From OFTM10 sp964196195 (GTDB lineage Bacteria > Actinomycetota > Acidimicrobiia > Acidimicrobiales > Aldehydirespiratoraceae), in the NCBI GenBank assembly GCA_964196195.1, contig CAXMSE010000025.1:1-64000 (forward strand): DNA of 64,000 nt, in the 5' to 3' direction. Numbering within the stretch: the stretch's first letter is position 1; each line of letters begins with the position of its first letter. The notes under the pieces are model-generated. The model ran no database searches. It was given only the letters and a program-made list of their open reading frames with translations, and had not been told where the DNA came from. Positions 32,429 to 40,780 of the stretch are shown one piece after another. Made by a program: the position numbers and the translations under genes.

Positions 32429-33355
32429 GTGCAGTCGGAGTTGAGAGAGCGGGATTTGTCATTTGTCTGGGATGGCCAGACATTGGCCGGGACTCTGCAC
32501 CTTCCGGAAGGTGATGCTCCCCTCCCGGTCGTCCTGATGATGCAGGGTTCCGGTGACGCAGATCGCGACTGCGATGGCTACTTCCCCCCGATCCGTACCG
32601 CCTTCCTCGACGCCGGGATGGCCACCTACGCGTTCGACAAACCGGGCTGTGGCTACTCGACCGGCGACTGGCGCCACTACGCACTCGAGGAACGGGCGAG
32701 CCAGGCGCTGGCCGCGCTCGCGATGCTTAGAGCAGATGCGGCGATAGCGAGCGATCGAGTGGGTGTCTGGGGCCAGAGCCAGGGCGGCTGGCTGGCCCAG
32801 ATGGTCGCCGGTCGCGACCCGGCACTCTGTTTCGCCATCTCGAATTCTGGCCCCTCGATCGGTGTCGAGGAGCAGGACCGGTACGGCTGTGAGCACACCA
32901 TGCGAAGTTCGGGTAACTCCGAAGACGAGATTCACCAGGCACTGGCGTTCCTGGACCGGCTGCACGACGCAGCCAGACGCAAGCTCGACTTCTCGGCTGT
33001 CGAGAGTGACCTTCTGCTCGAGGCTAGAACCGAGCGTTGGTACGGCTACGCGACAGTTGACGACGCGGAGGACTGGGCTTTCGGGTGCATGTTGGCCCAG
33101 GAGAGCTATGAACCGCTCGAGGCGCTGGCGCTGGTGCGCTGTCCCTTCTTGGCGGTCTTCGGGGGTCGCGATGATCTCGTGCCGGCGTGGCGGGGTGCCG
33201 AAGAAGTGGGGAACGCTCTGCAACGAGCGGGCAACGACGACGCCACGGTCGTCGTGTTCCCCGATGGCGACCACAGGATCGCTGCGTCGTCCTCGGGAGG
33301 TTTCGTAGCCGGATATCTCGATCTGATCAGCGGCTGGGCGGCCCTGCGGCTCTGA
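32429..33355 (+). CDS. alpha/beta hydrolase
   Basis: A 308-aa cytosolic serine hydrolase. GTG 32429 has SD GAGGGAG. The fold begins LSFVWDGQTLAGTLHLPEGD, then VVLMMQGSGDADRDCDGYF with an oxyanion-type GSG, the nucleophile elbow VGVWGQSQGGWLAQM (Ser117), the acid in AVFGGRDDLVPAW and the His in FPDGDHRIAAS. It resembles the dienelactone hydrolase/S9-like group. Substrate unknown. It is divergent from the frameshifted decarboxylase and tail-to-tail with the TauE gene. Confidence 0.82.
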   Translation: MQSELRERDLSFVWDGQTLAGTLHLPEGDAPLPVVLMMQGSGDADRDCDGYFPPIRTAFLDAGMATYAFDKPGCGYSTGDWRHYALEERASQALAALAMLRADAAIASDRVGVWGQSQGGWLAQMVAGRDPALCFAISNSGPSIGVEEQDRYGCEHTMRSSGNSEDEIHQALAFLDRLHDAARRKLDFSAVESDLLLEARTERWYGYATVDDAEDWAFGCMLAQESYEPLEALALVRCPFLAVFGGRDDLVPAWRGAEEVGNALQRAGNDDATVVVFPDGDHRIAASSSGGFVAGYLDLISGWAALRL

Positions 33356-33376
33356 CTCGAAGAGCGCGAAGGGTGC

Positions 33377-34096
33377 TCAGAGCAGCAGTAGGCCGAGTCG
33401 TATGCTGTAGCCGCCCATCACAGTCCAGAACAGCACCGCGAAGGTCTGCTCTCCAGCCCTTTCGTTGAGAGTCGATCCGGTCCAGGTGCCGAGCGCCATG
33501 AGAGGGATAGCGGCAACCGCGATCAGCACGGAAGTCCGGCCCAGCAGTTCACCATCGGCGAAGATCGCCGTTTTGGTCGCATCGCCGGCAAACGATGCCA
33601 GCGATGCCGCACCGACGAAGTGGCGGCGATCGAGATCAAGATTGCGGATCGCCACCCCCTTCAGAGGTCCCGAGGTTCCCGAGAACCCGCTCGACGCGCC
33701 AGACACCAGGGCAAGGAACGGAGCAAAACCTGCGCGCACCGGCTTCAGGTCGAAGCGCTCGACGGCGACAGAGGCCGCGAACATCGTGACCACGCCGATC
33801 GTCACCCATGCGGTCGGTGCCTTCACGAGCAGAGTCGACCCGAGCGCGGCACCGATGACGATGAGCACGGTGACACCGGCCGCGGCCCGGAACGGCAGGG
33901 TCCGGCGATAGGCGATTATCTTCATCACGTTGTTGCTGGCCAGCAACAATGCGGCCAGGGCGACACCCTCCTTGGATCCGAGAAACAAGGCAAGGGTCGG
34001 GACAAGCAGCAGGGAGCCACCCAGCCCCGCCGACGCAGAAACCGTGAAGGATGCGAAGACGAGGGCGAGAACCCCGATCGTCACCAAGATGTCCAA
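33377..34096 (-). CDS. TauE/SafE-family membrane transporter
   Basis: A 239-aa membrane protein with about eight hydrophobic segments: VLALVFASFTVSASAGLGGS, LLLVPTLALFLG, AALLLASNNVMKIIAY, AAAGVTVLIVIGAALGSTLL, then GASSGFSGTSGPLKGVAI (the family's second G-x-G-G half) and further helices. The family moves sulfonates, sulfite or other small anions. Start is uncertain: TTG 34096 or GTG 34084; both overlap or abut the stop of the upstream 1066-aa gene (TAG 34101-34103), so translation is likely coupled to it. Confidence 0.78.
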   Translation of the reverse strand: MDILVTIGVLALVFASFTVSASAGLGGSLLLVPTLALFLGSKEGVALAALLLASNNVMKIIAYRRTLPFRAAAGVTVLIVIGAALGSTLLVKAPTAWVTIGVVTMFAASVAVERFDLKPVRAGFAPFLALVSGASSGFSGTSGPLKGVAIRNLDLDRRHFVGAASLASFAGDATKTAIFADGELLGRTSVLIAVAAIPLMALGTWTGSTLNERAGEQTFAVLFWTVMGGYSIRLGLLLL

Positions 34097-34100
34097 TTGG

Positions 34101-37100
34101 CTATGTCCCGATGAACCCGATGCCGAGCGATGAGATCTGCTCGTTGAGTGCGCCCAGGTCGCCATCGCACAGTGCCTCGAGGGCGGCCAGTTGCACGTCG
34201 GCCTGACCCGCGAGCTTCTCGTAGACCTGGTGCGACTGGCGCGTCGGCGCAGTGTCGGCACTTGCGACGACCGGGGGCAGACCGCTTAGCTTCTCGAAAA
34301 GCTTCTCGCGATAGTTGAGCGAGTCGCCGGGCGAGGTGAACTCGGCTTGCACCAGTTCGGCTTCGACCGCATCGAGTTTCTCCGTGAGGCCTGATGCAGC
34401 GGCGATGATCTCTGCCTCATCCTCGCCGAGGCGTTCGGTCAGGCCCGCTAGTTGCTTCTTGAGTTCGCGGCCCTTGTTTACACCCGCGGCGATTTCGGAG
34501 ATCTTGTCGCGGATCGCGACGAGCAGATCGAACTGCTCGGCCAGGTCGGCTTCACTGGTGCTGACGCGGGGATCGAGAACCAGGCTGAAGCTCTGGGCCA
34601 TCGACCAATCACCGATCGTCAACTTGGCGCTGTACGCCCCCGGCATCGCCAGCGGTCCGTCGGGGCGATCGTGGAACTTCGTGTCGACCATCTTCTCCCC
34701 GGACGGGTGAGTCATCGGCCACTGGAAGCTGTTCATTCCCATATCGGCAGTGATGTAGAGCCCCTTGGAAGATCCCTGGAACGAGCCCCCTTCGGAGATG
34801 TAGCGCTGGTCGGAGCCGTCGCGATCCTCCTTGTCGTCTGGGATGTTGCTCGAGAAGGTGTCGACCTCGTTGCCGTTGCCATCGAGGATCGTGAGTGTTG
34901 CCTCGTCTTCGGGTGCCTCCGGCAGGTAGTAGGTGACGCGAACGCCACGTTGGATGTCCTCGCCGGCGTCGATTACCCGCTTCGTCTTGTGACCAGTATC
35001 GGCCTCCTCGACATAGAAGGTGGCGTTCTGGCCGAGGGTGACGTGGTAGTTCTTGCCCCCAGGAGAACCCCAGAAGCCGGCGAAGAGATGGTCCGGTGCT
35101 CGCACCGCGTCGCGAGGTTGGAAGAGGTGAGCATCGGTGCCGCTGAGCTCGTCGTGGATCTGGTGGAGTTGGGTGAGGTCGTCGAGAATCCAGAAGGAGC
35201 GACCATGGGTTGCCACCACCAGGTCGGTGTCTTTGACCACGAGGTCGTAGACCGGGCTGACGGGCAGATTGGCTTGCAGCGACTGCCAGTTGGCGCCGTC
35301 GTTGAACGAGACGTAGAGCCCGAGTTCGGTGCCCGCGTACAGAAGTCCCTCACGGTTCGGGTCCTCCCGGATCACCCGGCAGAAATCGTTGTCGGGTAGG
35401 CCGTTGGAGATTTGTGTCCACGAGGAGCCGAGGTCGTCGGTCTTGTAGACGTAGGGCGCGTAGTCGCCCATCTTGTGGCGGGCCACGGTCATGTAGACCG
35501 TTCCGGAGTTGTGAGGCGACTCCGCCAACATCGTGACCTGGGAGAACTTGGGCAGGTCGGGTGGGGTGACGTTCTGCCAATCGTCGCCGTCGTTGAGGCT
35601 GACGTGCACCAGGCCGTCGTCGGACCCCGCCATGAGCACTCCGGGGCGATGGGCCGACGCCATGAACGAAAAGATCGTGGCGTACATCTCCGCGCCGGCG
35701 GTGTCCATGGTGAGGGGACCCGAGACCCCCATGGTGTCGGGATCGGCGTAGGTGAGATCGGGACTGATGGCATCCCAGCTATGGCCTTCATCGGTGGATC
35801 GGAAAACCTTGTTGCCGGTGGCGTACAGGGTGTTGGTGTCCTGGGGGGAGAACACGATCGGATAGGTCCACTGGAAACGTACCTCCGAGGTGTTGCCATC
35901 GTGGTAGGCCTCGGGCCAGACGCTGACGAGCTGGATCTGCTTTGTGGTGTGGTCGTAGCGCTGGAGAGCGTCGCCGCCACCCGGTGAACTACCGATGGCT
36001 CCCACATAGACGATGTTGGGATCCCCCGGTTTGGGCGCGATATAGCCACTCTCGGCAGTGCCGGGTGCGTAACAATTGGCCCACGTGATGGCACCGAGCC
36101 CGGTGCTACTGGGCACCGCGATGCTGGAGTTGTCCTGCTGGGAGCCGTAGACGAGGTAGGGGTACTGGTCGTCGACCGCGACGTGGTAGAGCTGAGCGGT
36201 GAGCTGGTTGTAGATCGTCGACCATGAGTCGCCGGCGTTGAGCGACACGAACGCGCCACCGTCGTCGCAGCCGATCATCCGATCGGGGTCGGATGGATCG
36301 ATCCAAAGGCCGTGGGTGTCGCCGTGCGGAGTGTGGAACTCTTCGAACTCCTTGCCACCGTCGACCGACTTCCATGCCTTCATGTTCATCACGAAGACGG
36401 TTTCGGGGTCGGTGGGGTGGGCGGCGACGTGCTGGTAGTACCAGGGCCGCCACCCGAGCTCGGGCTTGGACGACACCTTGGTCCACGTATCGCCGGTGTC
36501 GTCGGAGCGATAGAGGCCGCGCTTGCGACCTTCCGCCTCGATGATCGCCCATACCCGCCCCGATTGGGCGGGGGAGATTGAAACACCCATCTTGCCGAGG
36601 GTGCCGTCGGGCATTCCGTCGTTCTCGCTGATGTTCTCCCAGGTATCGCCCCCGTCGCGTGATCGCCACAACCCACAGTCGGGGCCGCCGCTGTCGATCG
36701 ACCAGAAGGTGCGCCGGGCCTGCCACATGGTGGCGAAGAGGATTCGGGGGTTGTTGGGATCCATCGAGACGTCGATCGCGCCGGCGCCCTCGCTCACGTG
36801 CAAGACCAGCTCCCAGTTCTCGCCCCCGTCGCTCGATCGGTAGAGGCCTCGTTCCGGGTTGTCCTTCGACATGTGGCCCAGCGCCGCGACGTAAACGAGA
36901 TCGGGGTTTTCGGGGTGAACCGCTATCTCGCCGATGTGGCGGGATTCATCGAGGCCCATGTGCTGCCAGTTGAGGCCGGCATCGGTGGACCGGTAGACGC
37001 CATCGCCGTGGGTGACATCGAGGCGAATGGTCGACTCTCCGGTGCCCGCGTAGATCACATTGGGATCAGATGGTGCCACTGCGAGCGCGCCGATCGATGA

Positions 37101-37301
37101 CGTGTTGAATTGGCCGTCGGACACGTTTTCCCAGTACTGGCCGGCGTCTTCGGACTTCCAGACACCGCCGGCGCATGCACCGAAATAGAAGACTGCCTTG
37201 TTCTGGGGATCGGCGGCGATCGCGACAACACGTCCACCTCGAGTGGGGCCGATGCAGCGATAGCGGATCTGGCTCAGAAACTTCGGATCGATGGTCGACA
37301 C
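34101..37301 (-). CDS. 1066-aa sortilin/VPS10-like BNR beta-propeller protein
   Basis: A very large protein with many BNR (Asp-box) repeats: VWKSEDAGQYWENVSDG, VYRSTDAGLNWQHMGL, LYRSSDGGENWELVLH, LWRSRDGGDTWENISE, VFRSTDEGHSWDAISP, YKTDDLGSSWTQISN and others, spread over residues 1-690. A beta-sandwich region follows (about 760-900), then a helical C-terminus (LDPRVSTSEADLAEQFDLL). This domain order matches the VPS10/sortilin-like 'glycosyl hydrolase' proteins common in soil and marine bacteria. No signal peptide is visible and no catalytic residues can be assigned, so hydrolase activity is doubtful. GTG 37301 has SD GAAGGGA. Divergent from the FtsX operon. Confidence 0.82.
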   Translation of the reverse strand: MSTIDPKFLSQIRYRCIGPTRGGRVVAIAADPQNKAVFYFGACAGGVWKSEDAGQYWENVSDGQFNTSSIGALAVAPSDPNVIYAGTGESTIRLDVTHGDGVYRSTDAGLNWQHMGLDESRHIGEIAVHPENPDLVYVAALGHMSKDNPERGLYRSSDGGENWELVLHVSEGAGAIDVSMDPNNPRILFATMWQARRTFWSIDSGGPDCGLWRSRDGGDTWENISENDGMPDGTLGKMGVSISPAQSGRVWAIIEAEGRKRGLYRSDDTGDTWTKVSSKPELGWRPWYYQHVAAHPTDPETVFVMNMKAWKSVDGGKEFEEFHTPHGDTHGLWIDPSDPDRMIGCDDGGAFVSLNAGDSWSTIYNQLTAQLYHVAVDDQYPYLVYGSQQDNSSIAVPSSTGLGAITWANCYAPGTAESGYIAPKPGDPNIVYVGAIGSSPGGGDALQRYDHTTKQIQLVSVWPEAYHDGNTSEVRFQWTYPIVFSPQDTNTLYATGNKVFRSTDEGHSWDAISPDLTYADPDTMGVSGPLTMDTAGAEMYATIFSFMASAHRPGVLMAGSDDGLVHVSLNDGDDWQNVTPPDLPKFSQVTMLAESPHNSGTVYMTVARHKMGDYAPYVYKTDDLGSSWTQISNGLPDNDFCRVIREDPNREGLLYAGTELGLYVSFNDGANWQSLQANLPVSPVYDLVVKDTDLVVATHGRSFWILDDLTQLHQIHDELSGTDAHLFQPRDAVRAPDHLFAGFWGSPGGKNYHVTLGQNATFYVEEADTGHKTKRVIDAGEDIQRGVRVTYYLPEAPEDEATLTILDGNGNEVDTFSSNIPDDKEDRDGSDQRYISEGGSFQGSSKGLYITADMGMNSFQWPMTHPSGEKMVDTKFHDRPDGPLAMPGAYSAKLTIGDWSMAQSFSLVLDPRVSTSEADLAEQFDLLVAIRDKISEIAAGVNKGRELKKQLAGLTERLGEDEAEIIAAASGLTEKLDAVEAELVQAEFTSPGDSLNYREKLFEKLSGLPPVVASADTAPTRQSHQVYEKLAGQADVQLAALEALCDGDLGALNEQISSLGIGFIGT

Positions 37302-37375
37302 GCGTCGGGTCCCTTCGGAGTGGGCAACGTCTAGCCGATCAGATCACACTTCTCGTCTCGATCGCTATCTGAGGC

Positions 37376-40300
37376 GTGAAGCGGGGTCGGCGAGATGCCA
37401 GACTCTTCGCCGTGCTCACCTTGGTGGCTGCCTGGCGTCTCGTGGTCAAGCGAGCGGCCGCGGATCGACTCTTGCTGACAGCCGTCGCGGTAACCGTTGG
37501 GCTGGCCACCACCCTTCTCGCCGTCGGTCCCATCTATTCAGAGGCGGTGACGCTAAGCGCCCTCCAGCGCACGCTCGAGCAGGCACCGGCCGACGAGGCG
37601 AACGTCGAGATCAGTGTCCTGGTGAAGCCCGAGAGAATTTCCGACGCCGGCGAACTCGCCGTGCCGGAGATCAGACGGGCGTTTTCATCCGTCGGGCACG
37701 ACATCTACGAGAGCGCCATCTCGGAGTCGTTCGGCCTGCGGGAGCAGGCCGATGACGGCGCTGTCGACATCGCCTTCTTCCAATACATGGAAGGTATCGA
37801 GGATCACGCCACCCTTTCTGAGGGTGTTTGGCCCCAGCAGGCTCACGGTTCCCAGCAGGCGGCGATCTCGGACCGACTCGCGGCTGAGCTCGACCTCTCG
37901 ACCGGCGATCAGGTACCGATGTCGAGCCGCTTGAGGCCGGCAGAACAACGAACAGTCGTGATAGTCGGCATCTACGCAGTCACAGATGTAAGCGATCCCT
38001 TCTGGTTCGACGACTTGTCCGGTCTTCAGGGAGTTGCTCACTCGGCCTCGTTCGACACCTTCGGACCATTCATCGTCGATCGCGAAACCCTGCTGACAGA
38101 AATCGCCGTCGTGAACACCCGGCTTCGATGGCGGGTGTTCGTCGACTCCGAAACGATCACCACCGGCGATCTCCCGACCCTGAGCGCACGTCTCCGAACA
38201 CTCGAGAATCGCCTGAATGTTGTGGCCGCGGACACGCTCGGTTCGAGAGGGAGTGAGTATCGGGGATTCGGCGTCGCCGCCCTCCTACGTCCCATCCTCC
38301 TCGAGGCCGAGCGATCCCTGACTGTCACCCGGTCGGGGGTTTTGATGCTCTCGATCCAGCTTTCGATACTGGCCGGCGTCGCCCTGATGTTCATAGCGGG
38401 GCTTCTGGTCGAGAGCCGGCGCACCGAAACCGACTTGCTGCGGTCGCGTGGCGCGACCAACCGTCACGTTCTCGGGATGGCACTGATGGAGGGAGGCCTG
38501 CTGACCATCCCTGCAGCGGTGGTGGCGCCCTGGTTGGCCGTGCTCGCACTTTCGCTTCTGAATCATCTCGGCCCACTTGCCGCGATCGATCTGAGCCTCG
38601 ATCCGAGGCCCGGCGCCACGGCGTATGCCCTTTCGTTTCTTGCTGCCGTGGGGTGTATGGCGGTGCTGGCGCTGCCCGCTTATCGATCGGCCAGGTCATT
38701 CAGCGATTCCTACGCCTCGCAGGGCCGCCAGCAGGCCAGGAGCACGGTGCAGAAGAGAGGATTCGACCTCGCTCTGGTGGCTGTGGCCGCGATCGGGTTC
38801 TGGCAGCTGAGTATTCATCGAGCGACGATTACGGCGGGTGTCCGAGGCCGGTATGGCGTCGATCCGCTATTGATCGGTGCGCCTGCCATCGGTCTCGTTG
38901 CGGGCGCAGTGCTGGCGCTGCGCGCAATTCCGGCCCTGGCAGGCGTTGCCGACAAGCTGATCGGGAGATCCCGAGGCACCGTGTCTGCGCTCGCTACATG
39001 GCAGATAGCTCGCCGCCCGCGTCGCTACGCGAGGTCGGCGCTACTGCTGATCATGGCCGTCAGCATCGGATTTTTCGCTGCCTCCTATACGTCCACGTGG
39101 ACCCGATCGCAGCAGGATCAGTCAGCTTTCGAAGTGGGAGCCGACCTGAGGGCCTTCCCGGACCGACGGATCGGTCAGTCGCTAACCGACATGCACCTGG
39201 GTGAGGCGTTCCGGCGTATCGATTCACTCGAGTCGGCGATGCCGGTCCTGCGTATGTCCGGCGGCGGCGGCATCACCGGCACCATCCGGCGTTTCCTCGT
39301 TCTCGATGCGGCAAAAGCAAACGACGTGGCCCTCGTACGAGATGATCTAAGCCCCGACTTCGCCGAGACGATGGATCTCCTCGTTGCCGGCCGACCGAGC
39401 TTGCCGACGATCCAACTGCCGGGAACTCCGAGACGGATCGCGGCGAGGTTCGGGGTGGATCTCGAACCCTTGCCCGATGACTTCGAGGTTCACGAGGACC
39501 CCAGCATCTGCTTTTGTCCCTCGGTGAGGGTGGTAATACAGGACGGCGACGGCTTGCTGCACCGATTGGATCTCGGCGCGCTCGATGCCGAGGGCGATGC
39601 CGGTTTGGAGACGTTGGAGGCCGACCTTGTGGTGGCCCTCGACGATGGCTCCGAGCTCGCGCCGACGTATCCGATTTCGTTGATCGCGGTAGAGATTCGA
39701 TCGCCGACTCCCATGGATTTCAGTCGCGAAGCCTCGGTTGTTTTCGGTGGCATCCTCGTGAGCGACGACGTAACCGGAAGTTCATGGAGGCTGGCCACAG
39801 AACGGCTTGATCGGCAGTCGTGGGAGATGAGCTCCACCGCGGTGGCCGCCGCGTATCGGCAGCCAGCGATCCTTCCTCTCGAAGGCCGAGAGGGAGTCTT
39901 GACGGCAGGGATCGTGACAGGACGGGTCTTCGGGCAGTTTCCGTTGCCGGCGTTCTTCAGCTTCAGGCCCGCGGGCGAAGTCGAGACGGGGCCGTTTCCG
40001 ATTGTGACGACCCGTCGTTTCCTCGACGAGGGCGGATCGGTGGTGGGAGATGGCATCCGGCTGGGGAGCCTCCCGCTCCCTCGTGACCAGGCCGAGGTAG
40101 TTGCGACCATCGAGGGCTTTCCCACCATCGACCCCGACGGCGGTGAGGCAGTCCTGATCGATCTCCCCACATTCCAGATGTTGGGCTACGGGCCGGGGAC
40201 AGACATTCCAGTCGTAGATGAGTATTGGCTCAGCACGAGAGGCGAAGCCAGCGATGGGGTGGCCGCGGTCCTGACCCAGTCGCCGCTCGAGGCAGTGAAG

Positions 40301-40780
40301 GTCATCGATCGCATCGAGTTGTCGAACCTCAAGAGGAACGACCCCATTGCTCTCGGCACGATTGGATCGCTGGCGCTGGGTTTTGTTGCTGCCGCGGTGT
40401 TTGCCGCTGTCGGCTTCGCGGTCAGCGCCACGGTTTCGGCACGCGAGCGCGTGTCGGAGTTTGCTCTGCTGCGAGCGGTTGGCCTTTCCAATCGCCAGCT
40501 GGCGTCATGGCTGGCGCTGGAACAGACGGCGCTGGTGTTCCTGAGTGTCGGGATAGGGACATTGATCGGCCTACTGCTCTCCTGGGTTGTGTTGCCACTC
40601 GTCATGGTGACCCAGGCCGGAGCTGCCCCGGTCCCCGACACGATCCTGGTGTTTCCCTGGACCACGGTGCTACTCATCGATTTGGCCGTCGTAATGTCGC
40701 TGGTGGTCATTGTGATCATCCTGATGCGCCTACTGAGGCGTCTTGGTATCAGCTCTCTACTGAGGGTGGGCATCGATTGA
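37376..40780 (+). CDS. giant FtsX-like ABC permease (1134 aa)
   Basis: A MacB/FtsX-type permease about twice the usual length. A membrane helix near residue 33-53 is followed by a large outer domain to about 320. A cluster of helices then begins with VLMLSIQLSILAGVALMFIAG, and LLRSRGATNRHVLGMALMEG is the coupling-helix motif. A second cluster appears at ALLLIMAVSIGFFAASYTS. A long second outer domain follows, then C-terminal helices (LGFVAAAVFAAVGFAVSATV) with EFALLRAVGLSNRQLASWLA. GTG 37376 has a poor SD. First gene of a four-gene operon with the next permease (4-bp overlap) and two ATPases. Confidence 0.85.
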   Translation: MKRGRRDARLFAVLTLVAAWRLVVKRAAADRLLLTAVAVTVGLATTLLAVGPIYSEAVTLSALQRTLEQAPADEANVEISVLVKPERISDAGELAVPEIRRAFSSVGHDIYESAISESFGLREQADDGAVDIAFFQYMEGIEDHATLSEGVWPQQAHGSQQAAISDRLAAELDLSTGDQVPMSSRLRPAEQRTVVIVGIYAVTDVSDPFWFDDLSGLQGVAHSASFDTFGPFIVDRETLLTEIAVVNTRLRWRVFVDSETITTGDLPTLSARLRTLENRLNVVAADTLGSRGSEYRGFGVAALLRPILLEAERSLTVTRSGVLMLSIQLSILAGVALMFIAGLLVESRRTETDLLRSRGATNRHVLGMALMEGGLLTIPAAVVAPWLAVLALSLLNHLGPLAAIDLSLDPRPGATAYALSFLAAVGCMAVLALPAYRSARSFSDSYASQGRQQARSTVQKRGFDLALVAVAAIGFWQLSIHRATITAGVRGRYGVDPLLIGAPAIGLVAGAVLALRAIPALAGVADKLIGRSRGTVSALATWQIARRPRRYARSALLLIMAVSIGFFAASYTSTWTRSQQDQSAFEVGADLRAFPDRRIGQSLTDMHLGEAFRRIDSLESAMPVLRMSGGGGITGTIRRFLVLDAAKANDVALVRDDLSPDFAETMDLLVAGRPSLPTIQLPGTPRRIAARFGVDLEPLPDDFEVHEDPSICFCPSVRVVIQDGDGLLHRLDLGALDAEGDAGLETLEADLVVALDDGSELAPTYPISLIAVEIRSPTPMDFSREASVVFGGILVSDDVTGSSWRLATERLDRQSWEMSSTAVAAAYRQPAILPLEGREGVLTAGIVTGRVFGQFPLPAFFSFRPAGEVETGPFPIVTTRRFLDEGGSVVGDGIRLGSLPLPRDQAEVVATIEGFPTIDPDGGEAVLIDLPTFQMLGYGPGTDIPVVDEYWLSTRGEASDGVAAVLTQSPLEAVKVIDRIELSNLKRNDPIALGTIGSLALGFVAAAVFAAVGFAVSATVSARERVSEFALLRAVGLSNRQLASWLALEQTALVFLSVGIGTLIGLLLSWVVLPLVMVTQAGAAPVPDTILVFPWTTVLLIDLAVVMSLVVIVIILMRLLRRLGISSLLRVGID

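Noticed and set aside
34452..35399. 315-codon plus-strand frame inside the sortilin-like gene
   Set aside because: Composition of a mirror frame (Val/Gly/Glu-rich, no domain), while the minus strand shows BNR repeats.
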